Source: Ignavibacteria bacterium
GTDB lineage: Bacteria > Bacteroidota > Ignavibacteria > SZUA-365
DNA: 49,831 bases
NCBI GenBank assembly: GCA_016720835.1
Contig: JADKJW010000020.1
Location: 1-49,831, forward strand
Direction of reading: 5' to 3'
Shown: positions 1 to 8,308 of the stretch, piece by piece
Layout of the letters: each line of letters begins with the position of its first letter
How positions within the stretch are numbered: position 1 is the stretch's first letter
Translations under genes and position numbers: made by a program
The notes under the pieces: model-generated
Databases searched by the model: none
What the model was told of the DNA's origin: nothing
The model's input: the letters and a program-made list of their open reading frames with translations, nothing else

Positions 1-320
1 CGAAGCACACGAACGGGCCGAATAACTCCGAAAAAGGCCTTCTTCGTAATATTCGCCATGTTCGATTGCTTCGCGATCTCTTCTGTCTTCGCTGAGGGTT
101 CTCGCGATGCTCTTCTGTTTTCATTGAGCATGTCACCGGGAGCACGGTCCGGCTGAACGAACTGCCATTTTCCGGCCTTCACGACGAATTTTCCGCAAAA
201 ACGCGGAACCTTGGGCGGGGCGCGCGCGTTTCCACTCTGTAGACTCTTCCCAGACAAGAACCTGCGCGGTAGCCCACGACGGGGTCGCGCGCAACCCTTC
301 ACAGATCATTCCCTCCCGGC
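1..320. other. Leading non-coding stretch upstream of the redox operon
   Basis: I see no convincing gene here. The only small reading frame is antisense to the start of the next gene and has no recognisable features. A weak inverted repeat (TTCCGC at 191-196, GCGGAA at 203-208) lies in the middle. The operon promoter is presumably here or further upstream, but no clear -10/-35 or -7/-33 element could be assigned. Confidence 0.4.
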
Positions 321-1848
321 ATGAACTCATCGTTCCGTGTTTTTCTGGCATGCACGCTGGCCGTTGCGCTCGGCGCAGGCGGCTGCGACGCCGTGGATCC
401 CGCGCCCCCGGAGGCGGTTGTCACGGCGCAGGCGCTGGACTCGAACGACGTGCGGACCATCGTCGCACAGGCGGTGGAAACCGCTCGAAGCTTCGTGCCT
501 CAAGTGCCTGTCGTCATTGCAATTACGGACAGGGAAGGCAACGAGCTGGCGATGTTCGTCATGAATGGCGCGGATGCGGCGGGCGACACGTCGCAGGCGC
601 GCGCGAAGGCGCGGACGGCGGCCTACCTCAGCAGCAACCAGAATTCCTTCTCCACGCTCACCGCCAGCTTCATCACGCGGCCGCATTTTCCGCCCGGCAT
701 CGCCAACACGCCGGCTGGTCCGCTCTACGGCGTCGGTTTCTCGAGCCTGCCCGGCGGCGATGTGCAGCCCAACGGCGGGGCGCTGAACGACAGGCCCGGC
801 GGACTCCCACTCTATAAGAATGGCATGCTCGTCGGCGGCCTCGGCATCGCGGGCGCGGGCGACGGCTTCGACACGCTGCTGTGCACCGGCGCGACGCGGG
901 ATGAAATCATCGCCGTCACGGCGCTGCGCGGCTTCGAGGGTCCGCGCGACATACGCGGCGATCAGAGCATGATCGGTGGCATACGCTTCCTCTATACAAA
1001 CGCGACGCCGCTTGCGCTTTCGTTCACCGCGGGCTTCGATGCGCGCGCATGGCGCGTACTCGTTTTCACCCCAACGCGGAGAGACGGGGAAATTCCCCCT
1101 GCAGGGCGAAGTGACGCAGGGCGGGGTGACGTCCTTCGCGAGCAGGGGCAGCGGCCTCTCGCCGCAACCGCCGTACCTCAGTGTCGCGGAGGTGCAGGCC
1201 ATACTCCGCAACGCCTCGGAGCAGGCCGACCGCACGCGCGCAGCGATACGCAGGCCGCTGGGTGTGCCCGCGCGCGTCTTCATCGCCGTGGTGGACCGCG
1301 ACGGCCGCACGGTGCTCGGCGTGTGGCGCACGCGCGAGGCGACGCTGTTCAGCTTCGACGTGGCGGTGCAGAAGGCGCGCACGGCGCTGGCCTTCAGCGA
1401 TCCCGACAATGTGGAATTCGGTCAGCGCATCAGGACGATACTTGGGTTGCCATCGCTGTCCGTACTCGCCATGACCACGCGCGCCGTGGGTTTCCTGGCG
1501 CAGGACGCCTATCCGCCCGGCATCGACAGGGATGGACTGGACAAGCCTCTCGGACCGGGGCCGCTGTACTCTGGTCCCGGTTTCCAGTATCAGCGCAGCC
1601 TGCTGCGTCCGGGTCTCCCGCCCTACGGCAACGGCATCACGATCTTCCCCGGCGGCATTCCGCTATACCGCGGCGGCGTGCTCATCGGCGCCATCGGCGT
1701 GAGCGGTGACGGCGTGGATCAGGACGACCTCATCGCCTTCGCGGGCACGAAGGGCTTCGAAGCTCCCGAGGCCGTGCGCTGCGATCAGTTCTTCTTCGAC
1801 GGCGTGCGTCTGCCCTTCATCAAGCTCCCCAGGCAGCCGGAACTGTGA
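321..1848 (+). CDS. Tandem GlcG/HbpS-like (DUF336) heme-binding-type lipoprotein, frameshifted in the linker
   Basis: Two copies of the GlcG/HbpS (DUF336) fold lie in tandem but in different frames. Copy 1 (frame from 321) follows a hydrophobic signal ending in GAGGC, possibly a lipobox, and ends near an IRGDQ..GGIRF segment at about 985. Copy 2 (frame of 976-1848) starts near PYLSVAEVQ at about 1170 and ends with the matching RCDQFFFDGVRLPF. The switch falls in a GC-rich linker at about 1000-1150 that reads PLQGEVTQGGVTS in the second frame and resembles dispersed coding repeats. Family members bind heme or act as small accessory domains. At the head of a multiheme operon a heme-handling or periplasmic sensor role is plausible. 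The frameshift could be real, caused by a repeat insertion, or a sequence error. The start at ATG 321 has no strong ribosome binding site. Confidence 0.65.
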
Positions 1849-3557
1849 CAGCACCGCGCCTCTCCCTCCACGCATTGCGCGCGCTCGCAGCGGTCTGCCT
1901 CGTCGCGGCGCTGCCCGGCGCGGCGTTACGCGCGCAGCAGCGTGCCGACTCGACGTCCGCATCGGCAGCCGACTCCGCGAGAAGCGTTGATCCGAATGTG
2001 AAGCATTTCGAGCCGGTGCCCGACCGCTGGCGCTCCATCGTGCCGCCGCCCTACGAACTGAACGTGGAGGGGCGCTGGTACGATCCGTACAACCAGAACA
2101 TCCTCAAGGGCGACTATCCCATCGCCGGACAGAACACCTTCTTCGTGCTCGCCGCCACGCTCGACAACGCGGGGCAGTTCGCAGACCTGCCCACGCCCAG
2201 CGGCACGAGCACGCGCGAGGCGCTGAGTGATCCATTCTTCGGCGAGGGCCGGCGCTTCGGCATGAACAACACGCTGAAGCTCACGCTGGAACTGTATCAC
2301 GGCGATGTGGCGTACCGTCCGCGGGACTGGGAAGTGAAAGTCACCGGCGTGATGAACTTCAACTACGTCGCCCTGAACGAATTCAACAACGTGCACATCA
2401 ACGTGCGCAAGGGCGACACGCGCGCGGACCGGCACTTCGCCTTCGAGGAATTGTCCTTCGAAAAGCATCTCGCGGACCTCAGCGACCGCTACGACTTCAT
2501 CTCGCTGCGCGCCGGCATACAGCGCTTCTCGAGCGACTTCCGGGGCTTCATTTTCAGCGATTACAATCTGGGCGCGCGGCTTTTCGGCAATGCGGACGAC
2601 AACAAGTACCAGTACAACGTCATCGTCCTGCCGATGCTCGAGAAGGAGACGAACAGCGAGTTGAACACCGTGTTCGACGATCGCCAGCAGACCGTGGGCA
2701 TCGCGAATCTGTACCTGCACGACTTGCTCGCGCTCGGGCACACGACGCAGTTCAGCGTGCACTACAGCAACGACAGGGCGTCGGAGCACTTCGACGAAAA
2801 CGGCGTGCCCGTGCGTCCCGCGCTGCTCGGCAACAGCCGTCCCCACGAGATCGCGGTGTGGTACGCGGGCTGGGCGGGCGACGGGCATTTCGGCGCGCTC
2901 AACATCACGCACGCCGTGTACTACGCCTTCGGCAGCGACGACTTCAATTCGCTTGCTGGCCGGGCCGTCGACATCGGCGCGCAGATGGCGGCGCTGGAGT
3001 TGTCGGTGGACGAGGACTGGATGCGCTTCCGGGTGTCGGCCTTCTACGCATCGGGCGACGGCGCGCCGGACGACGGCACGGGCGCGGGCTTCGACGCCAT
3101 CATCGACGCGCCCTTCTTCGCGGGCGGGGCGTTCAGCTTCTGGAATTCGCAGGGCATCGGTTTGCAGGGCGTGGGATTGGTGCATCGGGCGAGTCTCCTG
3201 CCCTCGCTGCGCAGCAACAAGTTCGAGGGGCAGGCCAACTTCGTCAATCCCGGCATCCTGATTCTCAACGCCGGCTACGATGCGGAAATCGCGCCGACAC
3301 TCAAGGGCGTCCTGAACGCGAACTTCCTGCGTTTCGCCGAGGTGGCGCCGCTCGAGACCTTTCTGCATCAGAACAGTCTGCATCGCAACATCGGCATCGA
3401 CTGCGGCTTGGGGTTCGTGTACCGGCCTTTTCTGAACAACAACGCCATCGTCACCGCAGGCGCCAGCGCGCTGCTGCCGCTCGACGGCTGGACAGACATC
3501 TACGAGAGTTCCTCGCCGCGCTTCGCGATGTTCGCCTCGCTCATTCTCACGTACTGA
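1845..3557 (+). CDS. Outer-membrane beta-barrel (porin-like) protein, candidate partner of the next cytochrome
   Basis: This is a 570-residue secreted protein with an N-terminal signal ending near ALRAQ. It contains many alternating amphipathic segments of the beta-barrel kind (for example FQVKVTG-like, DFISLRAGIQRF, FAMFASLILTY) and ends in an aromatic residue (Y), as outer-membrane barrels do. The GTG start overlaps the preceding TGA (GTGA at 1845-1848), so the genes are probably translationally coupled. Six bases separate it from the multiheme cytochrome downstream. Porin-cytochrome pairs carry electrons across outer membranes in known extracellular electron transfer systems. This one is not recognisably MtrB, so the conduit role is inference from context. 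The exact family is unknown to me. Confidence 0.75.
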   Translation: MTAPRLSLHALRALAAVCLVAALPGAALRAQQRADSTSASAADSARSVDPNVKHFEPVPDRWRSIVPPPYELNVEGRWYDPYNQNILKGDYPIAGQNTFFVLAATLDNAGQFADLPTPSGTSTREALSDPFFGEGRRFGMNNTLKLTLELYHGDVAYRPRDWEVKVTGVMNFNYVALNEFNNVHINVRKGDTRADRHFAFEELSFEKHLADLSDRYDFISLRAGIQRFSSDFRGFIFSDYNLGARLFGNADDNKYQYNVIVLPMLEKETNSELNTVFDDRQQTVGIANLYLHDLLALGHTTQFSVHYSNDRASEHFDENGVPVRPALLGNSRPHEIAVWYAGWAGDGHFGALNITHAVYYAFGSDDFNSLAGRAVDIGAQMAALELSVDEDWMRFRVSAFYASGDGAPDDGTGAGFDAIIDAPFFAGGAFSFWNSQGIGLQGVGLVHRASLLPSLRSNKFEGQANFVNPGILILNAGYDAEIAPTLKGVLNANFLRFAEVAPLETFLHQNSLHRNIGIDCGLGFVYRPFLNNNAIVTAGASALLPLDGWTDIYESSSPRFAMFASLILTY

Positions 3558-3563
3558 TATACC

Positions 3564-6500
3564 ATGTCGTCGAACCCGTCACGCAGACTCTACAGCAATT
3601 CCGCACTTCGCCGCGCGGCGCTGCTCGCTGCCGTCCTCGCAGGCATCGGAGCCTCGGCGCTGCGGGCGCAGGACAGTCCGCTGCTGCGGCAGAGCAGGGA
3701 GGACGTGGAGCGCAAGAGCAGGGGCTGCAACGGCTGTCACGGCGGCATCGAGCCCATGCACAAGACCATCGCGCTGGGCTGCACCGACTGTCACGGGGGC
3801 GACGCCGCCGCCACGACGAAGAAGGCCGCGCACATCGCGCCGCGGTATCCGGACGCATGGAAGACGTCGGCGAATCCCGAGCGCTCGTACACGCTGCTGA
3901 ACCGCGAGAGTCCGGAGTTCATCCAGTTCTTCAATCCCGGCGACCTGCGCGTCGCGGACCGCGCCTGCGGATCCTGCCACGCCGCCGAAGTGCTGAACGT
4001 GCAGAAGAGCATGATGACCACTTCCGCGCTGCTCTGGGGAGGCGCGGCCTACAACAACGGCATCGTGTCGACCAAGACGTACATCTTCGGCGAGAGCTAT
4101 TCGACGGACGGCGTGGCGCAGCGCATCAACACCGTGCCGCCGCCCACGAAGGAGGACATGGAGAAGCGCGGCATCCTGCCCTTCCTGCTGCCGCTGCCGC
4201 GCTGGGAAATCACGCAGCCGCCGGAGAATTTCCGCAGCTTCGAGCGCGGCGGTCGCGTCTCGCGCGCGAATCCTTCGGAGATCGGCAATCCGTCCCCATC
4301 GGAAGAACCCGGCAAGCCCGAGAATCGGCTGAGCGTGCGCGGCCTCGGCACCGAGCTGCGCATCAGCTCGCCGCTGCTCAATATCCATAAATCCCGATTA
4401 AACGATCCGCATCTCTCCTTCCTCGGCACCAACGACCATCCCGGCGACTACCGGTCCAGCGGCTGCACCTCCTGCCACGTCGTGTACGCCAACGACCGGT
4501 CGCCCGTGAGCGCCGGACCCTACGCGCGCTACGGCAACCGGGGGCTCTCGCGCAGCGGGGACACCACGATATCGAAGACGGAATCGGGTCACCCCATCCT
4601 GCATCAGTTCACGCGTTCCATCCCGACGAGCCAGTGCATGGTGTGCCACATGCATCAGCCGAATTCCTTCGTGAACACCTTCCTCGGCTATCAGATGTGG
4701 GATTACGAGACCGACGGCGAGCGCATGTATCCGAAGGAGCAGACAACCCCGTCGTCCTCGGAGGCCTTCGACATGCTCTCGCGCAATCCCGAGGAAGCCG
4801 TGCTGCGCGGATACTGGAGCATCGGGAACTTCCTCGCCGAGGTGTCGGGCCTCAATCCGGGACTGAAGAACACGCAGTTCGCGGATTACCACGGGCACGG
4901 CTGGAATTTCCGCGGCGTGTTCAGGAAAGATCGAAAGGGCAACCTGCTCGACAAGGACGGCGCGGTGATTCCCGCAGGCGCAGAGGACAAATTCGAGGGC
5001 GTCGTGCCGCTGGTGGACAAGGACGGCAAGCTCGTCGAGTGGGCAGCGCCCGCCGCGCCCACCAAGCAGCGCGCCGTGCATCTGAAGGACATCCATGCCG
5101 AGAAGGGCATGCACTGCGTGGACTGCCACTTCAAGCAGGATTCGCACGGGAGCGGCAAGCTCGTCGGGGAGTTCCACAACGCCGTGGAGATCCAGTGCAT
5201 CGACTGTCACGGCGACTACACGCAGCCGCCCGCGCTGAAGCCGTCCGGTGTGGCGGCGACCGAGAACAGCACCGCGCTCGACGACATGTTCACGCCCTTC
5301 AAGGAGCGGCGTTTCCGCAAGCGCGGCAAGGCCGTGATACAGCGGTCCGTGATCGACTCATCGCTCGAATGGGAGATCAGCCAGACCGCCGACGCGCACG
5401 ATCCCGCGTCGAAGAGCTTCAACGCGAGGGCGCAGCGCGCGCATCTGATGGCGAAGGGGGGCGGCACGTGGAAGTCCGATCTCGATCCGGCCCTGCTCGC
5501 GCACTCGTACAAGAAGATGGAATGTCAGAGTTGTCATACGTCGTGGATCACCAATTGTTTCGGCTGCCATCTGCCGCAGCAGGCGAACTGGAAGAAGGAG
5601 ATGAACCACTTCGAGGGCGAGGTGTCGCGCAACTGGACCACGTACAATCCCCAGGTGCTGCGCGACGACGGGTACATGCTCGGACTGACCGGCACGACGA
5701 AGGGGAGCAAGGTCACGACCGTGCGATCGTCCAGCGCGCTCATCCTCAGTTCGCGCAACGCGAACCGCGAGCAGATCTACCTGCAGCAGCCGCCCATTTC
5801 CACGCCGGGTTTCAGCAGCCAGGCCTTCAATCCGCATTACGCGCACACCGTGCGCAAGACGGAGACGCGCGCCTGCACGGACTGCCACGTCTCGACGAAG
5901 AACGACAACAACGCGTGGATGGCCCAGCTGTTGCTGCAGGGCACGAACATGGTGAACTTCCTCGGCAAGTACGCGTACGTCGCCGCGGGCGACGGCGGCG
6001 TCGAAGCCGTGCAGGTGACGGAGGACGGCGAACCCCAGGCCGTGATCGGCAGCGTGCTGCAGCAGCTCGCGTATCCGGATTTCTACAAATCGCATCTTGG
6101 CGCGAAGCGCGTGCTGAGCACGTCCTTCGGACACGGCGGCACCGTCCTCGGTTTGCAGATGCGCGGCGAATACCTCTACGCCGCCTGCGGGAAGGAAGGT
6201 TTCCGGGTGTACGACGTCGCGAACATCGACAACAAGGGCTATTCCGAACGCATCGTGACCTCGCCCGTGTCGGGTATCGGACAGAACACCCGCGTGAAGA
6301 CGCGCTACGCGACGGCCGTGGCGCTGCCGACGAACATGCCCATCGACACGCGGCGCGTGTATCGCAAGGAAAATCAGGAGCAGGGTCCGCTGCATCCATT
6401 GTACAACTTCGCGTACATCACCGACAGGGAGGAAGGGCTGATCCTCGTGGACGTGATGTGTCTCGCCGACGGCGAGCCGCGCAACAACTTCCTGGAGCGC

Positions 6501-7280
6501 GCGCTCACCTTCAATCCGGGCGGCAAGCTCGCGGGCGCCGTGAATCTCGCCATCGCCGGCAACTACGCGTACATCTGCTGCGACCGCGGCGTGGTGGTGG
6601 TCGATATCAGCGAGCCGCTCAAGCCTGCCATCGTCGCGGAAATCGGCGCGCCCGCCATCAGGAAGCCGCGCGCCGTGGCGGTGCAGTTCCGCTACGCCTT
6701 CGTGTGCGACGAGGACGGCGTGAAGGCCGTGGATATCACTTTCCCCACACGTCCGAAGGCGGTGGAGAAGTCGCTGCCGCTCGTCGGCGCAAACGACATC
6801 TACGTCGCGCGCACGTATGCGTATGTGGCCGCGGGCGCGCAGGGGCTCGTGATCGTGGACGTTGAGAATCCCGAGAACATGGCGATCGAAAAGATCTACA
6901 CCGCCGACGGCGCCATCAACGACGCGCGCGGCGTCAAAGTCGCTTCCACCAACGCGAGCATCTTCGCGTACGTGGCCGACGGCAGGAACGGGCTGCGCGT
7001 CGTGCAGCTCACCTCGCCGCGGGACACGCCCGGCGCGTCGGGCTTCAGTCCCAAACCCGTACCGCAGCTCATCGCGACGAAGAAGACGCGCGGGCCCGCG
7101 CTGGCCGTCTCGAAGGGTATGGACCGCGACCGCGCCGTGGACGAAAGCGGCAATCAGGTCAGTGTATTCGGGCGTCTCGGCTCGCGCCCATTCAATCTGG
7201 AGGAGATGATGCGCATGTACCTGAAAGATGGAAAGCTCTGGACGGTGAGCGACGACGGCACGGTGGAGTATCAGAAATGA
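3564..7280 (+). CDS. Decaheme c-type cytochrome fused to an LVIVD-repeat beta-propeller
   Basis: This 1238-residue exported protein has a signal peptide at about 1-36. Ten CxxCH heme-attachment motifs are visible at about residues 55, 73, 135, 301, 358, 518, 545, 654, 665 and 771. After residue about 795 come LVIVD-type repeats (AYVAAGDGGVEAV, GVVVVDISEP, GVKAVDITFP, GLVIVDVENP), expected to form a beta-propeller. The protein therefore couples a large electron-transfer module to a binding or docking domain. No sorting domain is seen at the C-terminus, so it is periplasmic or held at the outer membrane by the upstream barrel. It overlaps the next cytochrome gene by 4 bases. The heme count is read directly; the propeller call rests on the repeat pattern. 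Confidence 0.9.
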   Translation: MSSNPSRRLYSNSALRRAALLAAVLAGIGASALRAQDSPLLRQSREDVERKSRGCNGCHGGIEPMHKTIALGCTDCHGGDAAATTKKAAHIAPRYPDAWKTSANPERSYTLLNRESPEFIQFFNPGDLRVADRACGSCHAAEVLNVQKSMMTTSALLWGGAAYNNGIVSTKTYIFGESYSTDGVAQRINTVPPPTKEDMEKRGILPFLLPLPRWEITQPPENFRSFERGGRVSRANPSEIGNPSPSEEPGKPENRLSVRGLGTELRISSPLLNIHKSRLNDPHLSFLGTNDHPGDYRSSGCTSCHVVYANDRSPVSAGPYARYGNRGLSRSGDTTISKTESGHPILHQFTRSIPTSQCMVCHMHQPNSFVNTFLGYQMWDYETDGERMYPKEQTTPSSSEAFDMLSRNPEEAVLRGYWSIGNFLAEVSGLNPGLKNTQFADYHGHGWNFRGVFRKDRKGNLLDKDGAVIPAGAEDKFEGVVPLVDKDGKLVEWAAPAAPTKQRAVHLKDIHAEKGMHCVDCHFKQDSHGSGKLVGEFHNAVEIQCIDCHGDYTQPPALKPSGVAATENSTALDDMFTPFKERRFRKRGKAVIQRSVIDSSLEWEISQTADAHDPASKSFNARAQRAHLMAKGGGTWKSDLDPALLAHSYKKMECQSCHTSWITNCFGCHLPQQANWKKEMNHFEGEVSRNWTTYNPQVLRDDGYMLGLTGTTKGSKVTTVRSSSALILSSRNANREQIYLQQPPISTPGFSSQAFNPHYAHTVRKTETRACTDCHVSTKNDNNAWMAQLLLQGTNMVNFLGKYAYVAAGDGGVEAVQVTEDGEPQAVIGSVLQQLAYPDFYKSHLGAKRVLSTSFGHGGTVLGLQMRGEYLYAACGKEGFRVYDVANIDNKGYSERIVTSPVSGIGQNTRVKTRYATAVALPTNMPIDTRRVYRKENQEQGPLHPLYNFAYITDREEGLILVDVMCLADGEPRNNFLERALTFNPGGKLAGAVNLAIAGNYAYICCDRGVVVVDISEPLKPAIVAEIGAPAIRKPRAVAVQFRYAFVCDEDGVKAVDITFPTRPKAVEKSLPLVGANDIYVARTYAYVAAGAQGLVIVDVENPENMAIEKIYTADGAINDARGVKVASTNASIFAYVADGRNGLRVVQLTSPRDTPGASGFSPKPVPQLIATKKTRGPALAVSKGMDRDRAVDESGNQVSVFGRLGSRPFNLEEMMRMYLKDGKLWTVSDDGTVEYQK

Positions 7281-8248
7281 CGCGCGCGCTGCCCGCACTT
7301 TCCGGACTTCTCGCGCTGCTCGCATTCGCGGCCCCGCAGTCTTTTGCGCAGGGCAAGTACCAGACGCTCGGCATGGGCGGCTGCGGCACGGATCAGAACA
7401 ACTGCCACGTGAAGGAATACAAGATCTACAAGAACGATCCGCATCAGAAGACCCTCGAAAAACTCTACGACGACGAGGAGAAGGCGAAGGAGTACGGCGA
7501 GAAGCTCGGCATCAAGGACATCTACAAGTCCAACTCCTCCTGCATGAAATGCCACGGCACCATCGTCTCCGGCAAGTCGGCGGTGGAAGACGGGGTGAGC
7601 TGCGAGAGCTGTCACGGCGCCGGCAGCGGCTACAAGGAGCCGCACAAGGAGGGCACCGGCGGCGGCGTGCAGCGACCGGGCTACGCGAAGGGTCTCGCCA
7701 CCGGCATGCTGGAACTGAAGAATCTCGACACGCGCGCGAAGCTCTGCGTGAGCTGCCACTATGTGACCGATCAGAAGCTCGCCGCGACGGGGCACAAGAA
7801 CGGCGCGGGTTTCAACTACGTGTCCGGCATCAAGACCGTCGCCAAGCACTGGAAGCGCGCGATCACGCCCGACGAAACGCAGAAGGCGCTGTTCACAAAA
7901 GCCTTGGGCGGGCGTGGTCCCGCGGCGCAGGTGGCCAGCGCTCCGGCGCCGCCGCCGCAACCCGCCGCAGCCGCGCAGCAGAGCGCGTCCGCACCGTCGG
8001 GCGCCCCGGCTGCGAGCATGGCGTCGACGGGCAGCGTTGCTCCGCGTCCCGCGCGCCGTCCGCCTCCTCCGCCGCGTACGCCGGCACCCGAGCCGATTCC
8101 CGCAACTCCCGATCCTGGAACGGAGGAGGCGCCGGCCGCCACGCTGGGCCTGCCGCCGTTTCCCGCGCTGTCGGACAGCATCCCTCTTCGGCAGCAATTG
8201 CTGCTGATCAAGCAACGCATCGAACTCCTGTACGAGCGGACGAAATGA
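7277..8248 (+). CDS. Cytochrome c554-like periplasmic multiheme cytochrome with an unusual CX6CH first site
   Basis: This 323-residue protein has a signal peptide (about 1-25). Canonical heme motifs are CMKCH (89-93), CESCH (109-113) and CVSCH (157-161). The first expected c554-family site is instead C36-X6-C43-H44, followed by the usual CHxxxYxxY..PH context, so it may be a modified fourth heme site. After residue about 210 there is a long Pro/Ala-rich linker and then a short helical tail rich in Leu, Ile and Gln. Its ATG overlaps the TGA of the decaheme gene (ATGA at 7277). A small soluble or tethered electron shuttle between inner- and outer-membrane cytochromes is the likely role, by family analogy. 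Confidence 0.82.
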   Translation: MTRALPALSGLLALLAFAAPQSFAQGKYQTLGMGGCGTDQNNCHVKEYKIYKNDPHQKTLEKLYDDEEKAKEYGEKLGIKDIYKSNSSCMKCHGTIVSGKSAVEDGVSCESCHGAGSGYKEPHKEGTGGGVQRPGYAKGLATGMLELKNLDTRAKLCVSCHYVTDQKLAATGHKNGAGFNYVSGIKTVAKHWKRAITPDETQKALFTKALGGRGPAAQVASAPAPPPQPAAAAQQSASAPSGAPAASMASTGSVAPRPARRPPPPPRTPAPEPIPATPDPGTEEAPAATLGLPPFPALSDSIPLRQQLLLIKQRIELLYERTK

Positions 8249-8308
8249 CCATGACGTTTTTCATCGACACCACCTTTGCGCGCGCGGCGAAGCCCGCGAG
8301 GACGACCC

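Noticed and set aside
133..351. 72-codon minus-strand gene at the left edge
   Set aside because: It overlaps the signal-peptide codons of the tandem DUF336 gene and shows no protein-like pattern.
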